Origin: an uncultured Collinsella sp.
Lineage (GTDB): Bacteria > Actinomycetota > Coriobacteriia > Coriobacteriales > Coriobacteriaceae
DNA length: 64,000 nucleotides
Assembly (NCBI GenBank): GCA_958349325.1
Contig: CATWCP010000003.1
Span: 10,977-74,976, forward strand
Direction of reading: 5' to 3'
Shown: positions 45,034-54,789 of the stretch, one piece after another
Layout: each line of letters opens with the position of its first letter
How positions within the stretch are numbered: position 1 is the stretch's first letter
The notes under the pieces: model-generated
The model's input: only the letters and a program-made list of their open reading frames with translations
What the model was told of the DNA's origin: nothing
Database searches by the model: none
Made by a program: the position numbers and the translations under genes

Positions 45034-47151
45034 TCAGTCGTTATTATCCTCGTGCTCCGTGATCTTTTCCACGCGAACGGCGTTTTCTTGGGTGAGCGCA
45101 GCACCCGTCAACGGGTCCCAGCGCAGCGGCGTGTGGTCGAGCGGGCCCACGCCCAAGCCTTGAGCGCCACCGGCATCGAAGCCAAACGAACGCCCACCGG
45201 GGGCGGCCGACGTAAAGATGCACGCGGGATGCAGATAGGGCGTCGTCTCCACGCGCACGCGGTCGCGGCCCATGTCGCTTACAAGCTCGACGACCTCGCC
45301 ATCGGCGATACCCATTCGAGCGGCGGCATCGGCATTCATCTGCACGGCGTCCAAGTCCGACCCTGCCTCGACGGCGCCGGCCGCCGCAAGTCTGCGCGAG
45401 GTGTGCGATTCAAAGGGACGGTTGCCGCTAATGAGGCGAAACATTCCCGGGCCGGGCTCCACCATGGGCGCGATCCAGTCGGGCACACGACCCAAACCGG
45501 CACGCTCCCACACGCTGCTTGCCAGCGCTATCTTGCCGCCGTCCAGTGGAATCACGGGCTCACCTGTGCGCGGCGGCAGCGGCACGCCCGTATCGGCCCA
45601 ACCGCGTTCCTTGAGCTCGTCCAGATCGATCCCAAAGGGCGCCACCTGGGCAGCCGCAAGGTCGTCCGGCGTAAAGTCGAAGTACTCGCCTACGCCGCAG
45701 GCCGCAGCCAACCCGGCAAAGATCTCCCGACCGGGACGCGTGTCGTTATGCAACACGGGCAGCACGGCGTTGCGGTAGAACACGCGCGCGTCGTTGACGC
45801 CCACGACCGTGCCCACGCCGCGGTCGGCCTCCAGATACGTCACGTCGGGCAGCACGAAGTCAGAAGCACGCGCCGTCTCGGACCAGCGAATATCAATCGT
45901 CACGAGCAAGTCGAGCTGCTGCAAAATACCCAGCCAAGCCTGTGCATTGCCATAGCCCGCACCGGGGTTACTGGCATAGACGATGAGCCCGCGCAAATCG
46001 CCGGCAAGAATCGACTGACCGATAGTCGTGCACAGGCCGCGCACCGGATCGACCAGCGGATAGCGCTCGGACCCCAGCTTGGGCCCACGCGGCACCGGCG
46101 GCGTCGCAAAGCGTGCGGGATCGAGGTCGCCCAACACAAGCGGCGTGGGCGGGTTGAGGGCACCGCCCGCGTGTCCGATGCAGCCCAGCAGCACGTCGAC
46201 CAAGCAAATAGCGCGCGCGGTCTGGGTGCTATTGGCATACGCGATTCCGATGCCGCCATGAAAGCCCGCATCCACCACGGCGGCAGGCGCGGCGGCAGCG
46301 AGATCGCGCGCCGTGGCGACAATCTCTGCGGCCGGCACGTCGCACATCGACTCGGCCCACTCGGGCGTCCAAGCACTGGCCGCCTGTGCCAGCTCGTCAA
46401 AGCCTGTGGCGTAGCGGTCCACGAACTCGTGATCGTACAGGTCCTCGGCTACCAGCACATGTGCAATACCCAACAGCAGCGCCAAGTCGCAGCCCGGGCG
46501 TACGCGGAGCCAGCGATCGGCAAGCGCGGCCGAGCCGCTGCGCCGGGGATCAACCACGATGATCTTCGCCCCGCGCCGGCGCGCATCGTTGAGCGCATCA
46601 ACGGCTCCCATCGTCGACGAATCGACGATGGAACGACCCAGGTACATGATGCAGTCGGTATGCGCAAGGTCGGAGGCGGGGCTGTAGCCCAGGCTGTGCT
46701 CCCATCCGGTGAGACGACTTACCTCGCAGGCGCCATCGGCACCGTACACGTTGGGCGAACCCAGCGCATGCATAAAGCGATACGCCCAGTAGCGGTCGAA
46801 CGAGGGCACGCCGAGCGTCATGCCCAGTGCACGGGGCCCGCACTCGTCAACAATCCCCAAAAGACGCTCGGCAATCTGAGCAAACGCCTCGTCCCACGAA
46901 ATCGCATCGAACCCCGAGCCATCAGCTCGCCGACGCATGGGATGCACGATGCGGTCGCGCTCGTCAAACGGCATTGCCAGGCGATGGCGCCCGCGGGCGC
47001 ACAGGGCACGCGTCGCGCACGGGTGCCCCGGCACCGGCAACTCGGCCACCACGCGACCGTCCTCAACATGGGCCGCAAAGGCGCAATCGGCATAACATCC
47101 CCCGCATGTCGTCACCACGGAGCGACCGTCATGCATAGCTCTCGATGCCAT
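45034..47151 (-). CDS. Molybdopterin-dependent oxidoreductase, DMSO-reductase family
   Basis: 705 residues. The [4Fe-4S] motif is CGGCYADCAF...CATRALC at the start, and VYGADGACEVSRLTGWEHSL (near 145) places a Cys at the molybdenum-ligand position where FdhF has Sec. IIVVDPRRSGSAALAD and VTYLEADRGVGTVVG bind the two pterins. Its closest group could be thiosulfate/polysulfide reductase or formate dehydrogenase-like; the substrate is not known. No signal peptide, so cytoplasmic. GGAAGG is before ATG 47151. It lies between focA and selA. Confidence 0.87.
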   Translation of the reverse strand: MASRAMHDGRSVVTTCGGCYADCAFAAHVEDGRVVAELPVPGHPCATRALCARGRHRLAMPFDERDRIVHPMRRRADGSGFDAISWDEAFAQIAERLLGIVDECGPRALGMTLGVPSFDRYWAYRFMHALGSPNVYGADGACEVSRLTGWEHSLGYSPASDLAHTDCIMYLGRSIVDSSTMGAVDALNDARRRGAKIIVVDPRRSGSAALADRWLRVRPGCDLALLLGIAHVLVAEDLYDHEFVDRYATGFDELAQAASAWTPEWAESMCDVPAAEIVATARDLAAAAPAAVVDAGFHGGIGIAYANSTQTARAICLVDVLLGCIGHAGGALNPPTPLVLGDLDPARFATPPVPRGPKLGSERYPLVDPVRGLCTTIGQSILAGDLRGLIVYASNPGAGYGNAQAWLGILQQLDLLVTIDIRWSETARASDFVLPDVTYLEADRGVGTVVGVNDARVFYRNAVLPVLHNDTRPGREIFAGLAAACGVGEYFDFTPDDLAAAQVAPFGIDLDELKERGWADTGVPLPPRTGEPVIPLDGGKIALASSVWERAGLGRVPDWIAPMVEPGPGMFRLISGNRPFESHTSRRLAAAGAVEAGSDLDAVQMNADAAARMGIADGEVVELVSDMGRDRVRVETTPYLHPACIFTSAAPGGRSFGFDAGGAQGLGVGPLDHTPLRWDPLTGAALTQENAVRVEKITEHEDNND

Positions 47152-47259
47152 CTCGATTATTCCTTCCAGCTCAAGGGTTCAAACCCCACCGCACCACAGC
47201 TCTGCCAGCAGCTGCCGCGACGCAAAGCCCGCAGCATCCACCGCAGCAAGACACGAAGA

Positions 47260-47292
47260 GCCTCCCAAAAGGCAAAACGCCCCTCGGGAGGC
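47260..47292 (-). terminator. Terminator candidate after focA
   Basis: GCCTCCC (47260-47266) pairs with GGGAGGC (47286-47292), with CGAGGGGCG and a TTTT stretch in the loop side. Likely end of the formate hydrogenlyase-focA transcript. Confidence 0.55.
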
Positions 47293-47312
47293 CCGTACGT
47301 CATTCCGGCTTA

Positions 47313-48152
47313 TTACGCCTGGGACTTCTTAGCGTAGACAAACCAGTAGCCGAGCGCGATCAGAACCGCACCGCCCACGATGTTGCCCAGCGTGGCGGCG
47401 GATAGGTTAAACGCAATACCCGCGACGTTGAGCGCATCGGCCCCGGCAACCTTGGCACCATAGCCGCACGCGTGCATCACGGCACCCATGGGCAAAAAGT
47501 ACATGTTGGCAACGCAGTGCTCAAAACCGCAGGCCACAAAGGCGGAGATGGGCAGCAAAATGCCCACAACCTTATCGACTACGGTCTTGCCCGCAGTACC
47601 AATCCACACGGCCAGGCACACAAAGATATTGCACAGGATGCCACGGAAGAAGATCGTCACCCAGTCGATCGTCACCTTGCCGGCGGCGACGCTCACCATG
47701 GAGTTGGCGACCGCCTCGCCGTTGAGTTTATAGATGCCGGCCATGTACACCAAAAAGACGATGAACAGAGCACCGACAAAATTGCCGACCCACACGACGA
47801 CCCAGGCCTTAAGCATCTGGACCAGAGTGATCTTTTTGCTCTTGAGCGCGCAGACCATAAGCGAATTGCCGGTAAACAGCTCGGCGCCGCACACCAGCAC
47901 CAGCACCAGGCCCAGGCAAAAGCACAGGCCGCCCACGACGCGCTGGGCACCCCAGCCCAGCGTGCTATCGCTCAAAAACACCGTAAAGAACAGGCCGCCG
48001 AAGGCGATAAACGCGCCGGCGAACATTGCCAACAGAAAGGCCTTAGCGACCGGCAGGTTAGCCTTGGTCACACCGGCGGCTTCGGTCTTGGCCTCGATCG
48101 CGGCGGGCGCCAGGCAATCGGGAGCGGGATATACTGCCTTGGAATCTGCCAT
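47313..48152 (-). CDS. focA: Formate/nitrite family transporter
   Basis: 279 residues with six to seven membrane helices. LAMFAGAFIAFGGLFFTVFL, GAELFTGNSLMVCALKSKKI, WVGNFVGALFIVFLVYMAGI, GILCNIFVCLAVWIGTAGKT and AFVACGFEHCVANMYFLPMG are typical; the last carries the pore His, and the omega-loop after the TGN motif is present. It moves formate, feeding FdhF. ATG 48152 follows GAAAGAAGTGATTGAC. Directly behind hycI, it closes the formate hydrogenlyase operon. Confidence 0.92.
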   Translation of the reverse strand: MADSKAVYPAPDCLAPAAIEAKTEAAGVTKANLPVAKAFLLAMFAGAFIAFGGLFFTVFLSDSTLGWGAQRVVGGLCFCLGLVLVLVCGAELFTGNSLMVCALKSKKITLVQMLKAWVVVWVGNFVGALFIVFLVYMAGIYKLNGEAVANSMVSVAAGKVTIDWVTIFFRGILCNIFVCLAVWIGTAGKTVVDKVVGILLPISAFVACGFEHCVANMYFLPMGAVMHACGYGAKVAGADALNVAGIAFNLSAATLGNIVGGAVLIALGYWFVYAKKSQA

Positions 48153-48191
48153 GTCAATCACTTCTTTCCTAATCAGCAGGGACAAGCGCTC

Positions 48192-48695
48192 CTATTGCTC
48201 TTGCCCCAAGCGGACAAAGTGGGAAAAGTCGTTGGCGGCCACGGCGTCGTACACGGCGTCGACGGCGTCAAAGACCTCCGGGGACATGGGGTTGTAGAAC
48301 TCCGTGTCGCCCGGCTGAATCCCAACGAAGACGATATCATCACACGACTGCTCAATCTCTTCGATCAGAATCGACAAGGGAAGCGAATGCGTGGTGAACA
48401 TCGACTTGCGGGCCACGTCACGTTTGTCGAGCAAGCGGATGGACCCGACGGGCAGTGCCATGTCGGCGGCATCGACCAAGACCAGGCGAGGCGGACGCTC
48501 GCGCTTGACCTCGATGATGTCGTCCTCAGGCGTTTGGCCACCGTCGATGGTGTACCAACCGGCAATGGGCGCGTCCTCCATCTTTTTGGAGAGCACGGGG
48601 CCGGCGGCATCGTCGGCACGCAGCACGCTTCCCGCCGTGAGCACGATACCCGCAAACGGGGCGCCGTTCACACGACCATCCACAACGCGACCCAT
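48192..48695 (-). CDS. hycI: Hydrogenase maturation protease HycI
   Basis: 167 residues, M52 family. GIVLTAGSVLRADDAAGPVL (first Asp), LVLVDAADMALPVGSIRLLD (second Asp) and FTTHSLPLSILIEEIE (His) are the nickel-sensing residues. It would remove the C-terminal tail of HyfG after DPCYSCTDR. TAATG overlap with the hycH stop fixes the start at 48695; an upstream frame is out of family. Confidence 0.9.
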   Translation of the reverse strand: MGRVVDGRVNGAPFAGIVLTAGSVLRADDAAGPVLSKKMEDAPIAGWYTIDGGQTPEDDIIEVKRERPPRLVLVDAADMALPVGSIRLLDKRDVARKSMFTTHSLPLSILIEEIEQSCDDIVFVGIQPGDTEFYNPMSPEVFDAVDAVYDAVAANDFSHFVRLGQEQ

Positions 48696-49276
48696 TACTG
48701 CAACCTTCCCGTCAGATACACACCCGACACATCGCGCACGCGCTCCACCAGATCGCGGAATTTCATCAAAAACGCGACCTGCTGGGCATGCAGGCCAAAG
48801 TCGTCGTCGAACACCGAGATGCCGGCCTTGGCCGACCCGCGAAAACCGCGCTCGTCGAGCAGCGCATCGCAGGCCTCGAGCAGCGACGGCACCGCCGCCT
48901 TGTCGAGCTGGCACTCGCCAAAGGAGCGGATGGCCTCGAACTTGGTTTTGGCCTCCCCCTCCGGCAGCGCGTCGACGAGCGAATAAAACACATCCACCGG
49001 CACCGACAGGCGCGGCTCAAAGCAGTCGAGCACGCCGGTGTGGTGGCCCACGGCGAGCGTGTAGTACAGCACGTCGCAGGCCTCCTGGGGAACGTCTTCC
49101 TCGGTCTCCACAAACTTACGCGTGAGCTCGTAGAAGACCACCTGGTCGGGCGCATGGCCCAGGCAGGGGTCGGCGACGCCCTCGGCGGCCTCGTCGCTTG
49201 CGCGCGAGGCATCGCCAAAAGAGCCGCCGAGCATGCCGGGGCCCGCAAAGTAACCAGAGCGGTCCGTGAGCTCCAT
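48695..49276 (-). CDS. hycH: Formate hydrogenlyase maturation protein HycH-like
   Basis: 193 residues. VVFYELTRKFVETEEDVPQE, ACDVLYYTLAVGHHTGVLDC and VFDDDFGLHAQQVAFLMKFR fit the HycH family, needed for maturation of the large subunit of hydrogenase 3; mechanism unknown. It starts right after the hyfI stop and overlaps hycI by one base. Position between subunit genes and protease is the standard FHL order. Confidence 0.85.
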   Translation of the reverse strand: MELTDRSGYFAGPGMLGGSFGDASRASDEAAEGVADPCLGHAPDQVVFYELTRKFVETEEDVPQEACDVLYYTLAVGHHTGVLDCFEPRLSVPVDVFYSLVDALPEGEAKTKFEAIRSFGECQLDKAAVPSLLEACDALLDERGFRGSAKAGISVFDDDFGLHAQQVAFLMKFRDLVERVRDVSGVYLTGRLQ

Positions 49277-50059
49277 CTAGCGACCTCCGGCCAGCACCAG
49301 ATCCTGCAGCGCCGAGTAGACCTCAACACGACGAGGATCATCTTGCTTGTCGATGAGGAGCGCCATGGCACCGCGGATATCGCCCTTGGGCGCGCCCTCG
49401 AGCGTATCCATAAACTCGTTGGCCAGGTCGCGGCCGTAACGGTAGCCGCTCATGGCGCGAGCCTCGCGCTCGATGGCAACGCGCAGCTTGTACGGCACGC
49501 CGGGATGCAGGATATCGGCCTGCTCGCCGGCAGCCTCCACCGTGGTCTCGGCATGGAGCTTTTGGTCCAGCAGACCAAGTGCCATGGCAAAGCCGTAGAC
49601 GGTCTGCGCGGGGCTGGGCGGGCAGCCGGGGATGTAGACATCGACCGGCAGAATCTTATCCGTGCCGCCCCAGACGCAGTAGTTGTCGTAGAAGATGCCG
49701 CCGGTGCAGCCGCACGCGCCATAGGACACCACGATCTTGGGATCGGGTGCGGCCTCAAACGCGCGCAGGGCCGGCATGCGCATGGCACGCGTCACGGCGC
49801 CGGTGTACAGCAGCACATCGGCGTGACGGGGCGAAGGCACGACCTTGATGCCAAAGCGCTCGACGTCGAAGACGGGCGTGATGGAACCGAAGATCTCGAT
49901 CTCGCAGCCGTTGCAGCCGCCGCAGTCGACACGGTAGACGTACACCGAGCGCTTGATCTTCTTAAGAAGGGTCGCCTTGGCCTTCTCGATGCTCTCGTCG
50001 AGCTCGATCTTGGTCGGGCGGTACTGAAGCCGCTCGGGCAAAAGCGTGGGTTCGGCCAT
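49277..50059 (-). CDS. hyfI: Hydrogenase-4 small subunit HyfI (NuoB-like)
   Basis: 260 residues. VYRVDCGGCNGCEIEIFGSI, VSYGACGCTGGIFYDN and IPGCPPSPAQTVYGFAMALG supply the Cys ligands of the proximal [4Fe-4S] cluster. It pairs with HyfG and sits next to the NiFe centre. A C-terminal extension of about 90 residues after the NuoB core is present, as in HycG/HyfI. ATG 50059, two bases after the hyfH stop. Confidence 0.93.
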   Translation of the reverse strand: MAEPTLLPERLQYRPTKIELDESIEKAKATLLKKIKRSVYVYRVDCGGCNGCEIEIFGSITPVFDVERFGIKVVPSPRHADVLLYTGAVTRAMRMPALRAFEAAPDPKIVVSYGACGCTGGIFYDNYCVWGGTDKILPVDVYIPGCPPSPAQTVYGFAMALGLLDQKLHAETTVEAAGEQADILHPGVPYKLRVAIEREARAMSGYRYGRDLANEFMDTLEGAPKGDIRGAMALLIDKQDDPRRVEVYSALQDLVLAGGR

Positions 50060-50061
50060 GG

Positions 50062-50778
50062 TTACTCCTCCTTCGTTTCAAAATCCATGATGATGCCCTC
50101 GACCGGCGCCGGACCGGCGGGAATCTCGGGCGCATCGGGGTTGAGCTCGCGGTCGATATACTCCGGGTTCACACCGTGGCCGCCCAGATACTCCATGCCG
50201 GGGCCCTGGGGCTCACCGGACGCAAGCGTCTCGTTGGCAGCCATGCCGTGCGCGTTGCCGGTCTTTACGGCCGAGGCGGCGCGCAGGGCGTCGAGCTCGC
50301 GCTTGCACTCCTGGCACATACCGACGGTACGGGCGGCCTGCTCGGCCTCCATGCCGCCGGCCTTTTGCAGCAGGCGCTTGGCGTAGTCGATTTCCTTGTG
50401 CGGGGCAAACGGCTTGCCGCAACGCGAGCAATGCTCGAGCGTGTAGACGCTCTTGCTGGTGAGGTCATCCTTGCTCATGACGGCCAGTCCAAACTCCTCG
50501 GTGAGCTTGATAGCCTCCATGGGACAGGCCTCCTCGCAGCGGCCGCAGAAGATGCAGCGACCGTAGTCGATCGACCAGGTGATGGTATCGGCCGCAAGGT
50601 CGGTGTCCATGCGAATGGCATCGGCCGGGCACGCCACGCCGCAGGCTCCGCAGGCGATGCAGAGCTCGGCATTGTGCTCGGGCTTGCCGCGCATGTCCTT
50701 GTTGGTGGGGAACGGCGCAAACGGGTACTTGACCGTCGCGTCGCCGGCCTTGGCGTTAACCTTCCAAAGCTTCAGCAT
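50062..50778 (-). CDS. hyfH: Hydrogenase-4 ferredoxin subunit HyfH (NuoI-like)
   Basis: 238 residues. Two [4Fe-4S] motifs: CIACGACGVACPADAI and CIFCGRCEEACPMEAI. A later zinc or cluster-binding CSRCGKPF...CQECK, also seen in HycF, follows. The tail after about 190 is Gly/Pro-rich. It passes electrons between the ferredoxin HyfA and HyfI. ATG 50778; one base separates it from the hyfG stop. Confidence 0.92.
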   Translation of the reverse strand: MLKLWKVNAKAGDATVKYPFAPFPTNKDMRGKPEHNAELCIACGACGVACPADAIRMDTDLAADTITWSIDYGRCIFCGRCEEACPMEAIKLTEEFGLAVMSKDDLTSKSVYTLEHCSRCGKPFAPHKEIDYAKRLLQKAGGMEAEQAARTVGMCQECKRELDALRAASAVKTGNAHGMAANETLASGEPQGPGMEYLGGHGVNPEYIDRELNPDAPEIPAGPAPVEGIIMDFETKEE

Positions 50779-50779
50779 A

Positions 50780-52552
50780 TTAGAGCGCCTCCTCATCGAG
50801 CGGAGCGGCCATGGTGCCCTCGCCCGCAAGTGGCGACTTGTCGCGCCAGACGTTCTCGAACTGCTCCTTGTCGAGCACGTGGTCGCGCTTGGCGGCGACA
50901 TCGGTCACCGTCACGCGGTCGGTGCAGGAGTAGCACGGGTCGAGCGAGCCGACGATCAGCGCCGCATCGCCCACGGTGTTGCCGCGGAACATGTAGCGCA
51001 GGACCGGCCAGTTGCTGTACGTAGCGGCCTTGGCGCGCCAGCGGTAGCACTTCTGGTTGTTGCCGAGCATCGCCCAGTGCACATCCTCGCCGCGCGGCGC
51101 CTCGGTGGCACCGATGGCGTACTTGTGCGGGGTGTACTCCCAATCCGTGGTGAGGATGGGGCCCGACGGGCAGTTCTCGAGCATGGTCTCGATCATGTCG
51201 ATCGAATCGTAGACCTCCTGGATGCGGACGGCGGTGCGGCCGAAGGCATCGCAGGTGTCAGCCGTAGCGGCGTGCATCTTTTGGACGTCCGGATCGGCGT
51301 AGCCGTCGAAGGGATGGTCAAAGCGCACGTCGCGGGCATAGCCCGAGCCACGCATGAGCGGGCCGACCGGCGAGAAGTCGCGTGCGATCTTGCGGTCCAG
51401 AATGCCGATACCGCTCGTACGCTCAATAAAGTTGGGCGTGGAGAGCAGCATGTCGACGAGTTCCTGAACCTCGGAGCGCAGCTGGTGGATGGTCGTAAGC
51501 GTGGAGAGCTTCTGCTCGGCCAAAATGTCGCGACGCACGCCGCCGATCACGTTGAGGCCGTAGGTCTTGCGGTGACCGGAAAGCTTCTCGGCCAGGTCCA
51601 TGGACTTCTCGCGGACGCGGAAGAACTGCTGGAAGCCGGAGTCGAAGCCCGTGTAGTGCGATGCCAGGCCAATGTTGAGCAGATGCGAGTGCAGGCGCTC
51701 AACCTCGAGCATGATGGCGCGGATGTACTGGGCGCGCGGCGGGACATGAATGCCCTGGGCGCGCTCGACGGCCTCGGCATAGGCCACCGAGTGGGCGCAG
51801 CCGCAGATGCCGCAGATGCGGTCGGCGAGGAACGTCACGGCGTCATAGTTCAGGCGCGTCTCGGCGACCTTCTCCATGCCGCGGTGCACGTAGAACAGAC
51901 GGTAGTCGGCGTCGACGATCGTCTCGCCCTCGACGAACAGGCGGAAGTGGCCGGGCTCGTCGGAGGTAATGTGCAGCGGGCCCATGGGGACAAGTGTGGT
52001 CTCTTTGCCCTTGGTGTCAGCCAAGAACTCGTAGTTTTCCATGTCGCTCGCGGGAGCGGGACGGAAGCGGTAGTCCATGGAGTCCTTGCGCAGCGGGTAC
52101 AGACCACTGGGCCAATCGTCGGGCAGCACCAGGCGACGACGATCGGGCAGACCCTCGGGAATCAGGCCGAACATATCGCGCAGCTCGCGCTCGCCCCACA
52201 CGCAGGCGGGGACGAACGGCGTCACGGACGGGAACGTCATCTTGGCGGGGTCGACCTCGGCACGCACGGTAACCCAGCCGGGGTCCTCCCCCTCCATGGA
52301 GATGACGTAGTACACGGCGTAACGGCCGCACAGGGAGCGCTCGTCGTTGCCGACAATCACGGGAATCCAGCCGTAGCGCTCGTAGTACAGGTAGTGGACG
52401 GCCTCGGGCAGACGGTCCAGCTTGACGGTGATCGTCAGCTGGTCCTCGCACTGCCACTCAACCTTCTCGATAGCGCCCGGCACTGCGGCGCGCAGGGCCT
52501 CGACGTGGCTTTCGCAACGACGAGCGTAGTCCTTCTTTTCAGGTTCTGCCAT
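50780..52552 (-). CDS. hyfG: Hydrogenase-4 large subunit HyfG (NuoC-NuoD fusion)
   Basis: 590 residues. Residues 1-170 are NuoC-like (ERELRDMFGLIPEGLPDRRR). The NuoD-like part carries the NiFe ligands DRICGICGCAHSVAYAEAVE (L1) and SLDPCYSCTDRVTVTD (L2). A tail of about 36 residues follows the L2 Arg, to be removed by HycI after nickel loading. It is the site of proton reduction. ATG 52552, before it only four bases from the hyfF stop. Confidence 0.96.
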   Translation of the reverse strand: MAEPEKKDYARRCESHVEALRAAVPGAIEKVEWQCEDQLTITVKLDRLPEAVHYLYYERYGWIPVIVGNDERSLCGRYAVYYVISMEGEDPGWVTVRAEVDPAKMTFPSVTPFVPACVWGERELRDMFGLIPEGLPDRRRLVLPDDWPSGLYPLRKDSMDYRFRPAPASDMENYEFLADTKGKETTLVPMGPLHITSDEPGHFRLFVEGETIVDADYRLFYVHRGMEKVAETRLNYDAVTFLADRICGICGCAHSVAYAEAVERAQGIHVPPRAQYIRAIMLEVERLHSHLLNIGLASHYTGFDSGFQQFFRVREKSMDLAEKLSGHRKTYGLNVIGGVRRDILAEQKLSTLTTIHQLRSEVQELVDMLLSTPNFIERTSGIGILDRKIARDFSPVGPLMRGSGYARDVRFDHPFDGYADPDVQKMHAATADTCDAFGRTAVRIQEVYDSIDMIETMLENCPSGPILTTDWEYTPHKYAIGATEAPRGEDVHWAMLGNNQKCYRWRAKAATYSNWPVLRYMFRGNTVGDAALIVGSLDPCYSCTDRVTVTDVAAKRDHVLDKEQFENVWRDKSPLAGEGTMAAPLDEEAL

Positions 52553-52556
52553 GGTG

Positions 52557-54122
52557 CTAATTCACCTCGCTTGTCTTGGTCTGGGAACTGAACACCATGC
52601 GGTAGAGAGGAGCCTCGTGGAGCTCTTCGACGCTCTGGTTCAAAACGACGGACGTTGCATCCTCGACGCCGCTCGTGATGGCGACCGGGGTGGCGATACC
52701 GAACCACATGACCACGATCGCGAGGGCGATCTCGGGGATGATCATGAGGGCGGGCACCTCGTGGCGCTTCATGCCCTCGGGCGCCTTGCCGAAGATGGAC
52801 TTGAGCGCGATGCCGGTAAGGGCAAAGTACACGCCGGTGAGGCCAATGGCCACGAGCACGACCACCCAGATGGGACCGGACTGGACGCCGGCCACGAAGG
52901 TGAGGAACTCGGAGATGAACAGGGCGAACGGCGGGAAGGCGGCGAGCGCGAGCAGGGCGATGATGGTGAGCGCTGCCGTGACGGGAGCGATCTCGACGAC
53001 GCCCTTGATCTTGTTCAGGTCGCGGGTGTGGTAGATGTGCTGGATGTTACCGGCCATGCAGAAGGCGAGCGCCTTCGTGAAACCGTGGAAGATGCAGTGC
53101 AGCAGGCAGGCGGCGATACCGAGCGGACCACCGATACCCAGGCACAGCGCGACCACGCCGACGTTGTCGACGGAGGAGTACGCGAAGCGGCGCTTGATAT
53201 CGTCCTGCTTAAAGATGCACAGGGCGGCCACCAGGATGGACAGCGTGCCCAGGATGAGCAGGAGCGTACGCGGATAGGTGTCGCCCACCGTGATGATGGA
53301 CAGGGAGTAGAAGCGGATGATCACCAGCATGGCGCACTTGAGCAGCACGCCCGAGAGCAGCGCGGAGACCGGGCTCGGAGCCTGGGAGTGCGCGTCGGGC
53401 AGCCAAGTGTGCATGGGGAACAGGCCCGCCTTGGTGCCGAAGCCGATGACGATGAACGCGAACGCGAGGCGCACGAGCATCGGGTCGAACTGGTCGGCGT
53501 AGGGCATGATGGAGGTGAGGAAGGCTGCCTCATGCGCGTTGGGCATGATATCGGCGGCGTTCGCGTAGATGAGCAGCGTGCCGAACAGGCCGAAGGCCAC
53601 GCCGGCGGTGCAGACCATCGCGTACTTCCAAGACGCCTCGAGCGCCTGCTTGTTCTTGTAGATGCCCACGAGGAACACGGTCGACAGCGTGGTGGCCTCG
53701 ACCGCCGCCCAGGTGAGGATGATGTTGTTGGACAGGCAGGCGAGCAGCATCGTGAAAACGAACAGGCTAAACAGCGCGTAGTACTGCTTGGTGCGCTCGG
53801 CCGGCATGGTCTTCTCCTCGATATCGATCTTGATATAGGAGATGGAGTACACGCCGGTGATGAACCCGATGATGCCTACCAGAAGGACGAAGATCGACGA
53901 GAGCGAATCGAGATGGAGCCACAGGCCCAAAGCGTCGATATTCTGCCCGCTCGAGAGCATGGTTCCCGCGGTGACGACCGAAAGGACAAGGGTCGCCGCG
54001 ACGGAGATGGTGTTGAGCCCCGCGAAGACGTTGTAGGACGTCGTCTTGGGGAGCGCAGCCATAATCAGGGAGAACACGAGAGGACAAGCGAGCAGGGCGA
54101 CCGTCAGCATTGAAACATCCAT
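52557..54122 (-). CDS. hyfF: Hydrogenase-4 membrane subunit HyfF (antiporter-like)
   Basis: 521 residues, about 14 helices, of the NuoL/M/N family. SLFVFTMLLACLSNNIILTW and WAAVEATTLSTVFLVGIYKN hold the conserved Glu, FGTKAGLFPMHTWLPDAHSQ the conserved Lys and the PxHxWLP motif. HyfF distinguishes hydrogenase 4 from hydrogenase 3. Proton translocation is inferred from the family. ATG 54122, three bases after the hyfE stop. Confidence 0.93.
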   Translation of the reverse strand: MDVSMLTVALLACPLVFSLIMAALPKTTSYNVFAGLNTISVAATLVLSVVTAGTMLSSGQNIDALGLWLHLDSLSSIFVLLVGIIGFITGVYSISYIKIDIEEKTMPAERTKQYYALFSLFVFTMLLACLSNNIILTWAAVEATTLSTVFLVGIYKNKQALEASWKYAMVCTAGVAFGLFGTLLIYANAADIMPNAHEAAFLTSIMPYADQFDPMLVRLAFAFIVIGFGTKAGLFPMHTWLPDAHSQAPSPVSALLSGVLLKCAMLVIIRFYSLSIITVGDTYPRTLLLILGTLSILVAALCIFKQDDIKRRFAYSSVDNVGVVALCLGIGGPLGIAACLLHCIFHGFTKALAFCMAGNIQHIYHTRDLNKIKGVVEIAPVTAALTIIALLALAAFPPFALFISEFLTFVAGVQSGPIWVVVLVAIGLTGVYFALTGIALKSIFGKAPEGMKRHEVPALMIIPEIALAIVVMWFGIATPVAITSGVEDATSVVLNQSVEELHEAPLYRMVFSSQTKTSEVN

Positions 54123-54125
54123 GGC

Positions 54126-54779
54126 CTACCCCTTCAATTCGGTCAGGTCGTGGGAGTCGAGCGACTTGGTGTCGTTCCAAATCCTCACGACGACGGCGGA
54201 CATGATGATGACGGCGAAGATGGCGTCGGTGGCGATGCCGATCTCGATGATCTCGGGGGCCGTGGGCGCGAGCAGAGCGAGCGTCACGTGGCTACCGTTC
54301 TCCATAAGGCAGTACCCGAAGATCTGCTTGAGGATGTTGCGCTGGGAGATGATGCACGTGAGGCCGACGAAGAAGTGCGCGAAGCTGATGGCGAGGGCCG
54401 GAGTGGCCACCTCGGCGGTGGGCAGGCTCAGGCGCGTGACCACCGCGAAGCAGACGGCCACCTCCAGACCGGTGAGGATGATGGTCCAGGCCGGCTTGAT
54501 GGAGGAGGTCAGCGTGCTATCGGCAGGCGAACCCATCTTCTTGTAGGCACGGTTGAGAATGAACGGAACGAGGATCACCTTGGTGACGAAGGCCGACGCG
54601 GCCCACATGAGAAGCTCGGTGGCACCGGTGGTGAGGCCCAGGGTGAGCAGCACGCCAACCAGGACAACCGACTGGATCGCGTACCACTTGATGGCGGACG
54701 GGATGGTCTTCGAGACGACCACCATGGTGGAGGTCACGATCAGAAGACCGCCCAGGATATTGACTAACGAATAACCCAT
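54126..54779 (-). CDS. hyfE: Hydrogenase-4 membrane subunit HyfE
   Basis: 217 residues, about seven helices, NuoK-like in its second part (CIISQRNILKQIFGYCLMEN, then GSHVTLALLAPTAPEIIEIG). The length equals E. coli HyfE (216). It is a subunit of the proton-channel arm. Ten bases from hyfD. Confidence 0.9.
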   Translation of the reverse strand: MGYSLVNILGGLLIVTSTMVVVSKTIPSAIKWYAIQSVVLVGVLLTLGLTTGATELLMWAASAFVTKVILVPFILNRAYKKMGSPADSTLTSSIKPAWTIILTGLEVAVCFAVVTRLSLPTAEVATPALAISFAHFFVGLTCIISQRNILKQIFGYCLMENGSHVTLALLAPTAPEIIEIGIATDAIFAVIIMSAVVVRIWNDTKSLDSHDLTELKG

Positions 54780-54789
54780 GTCCTACCTC

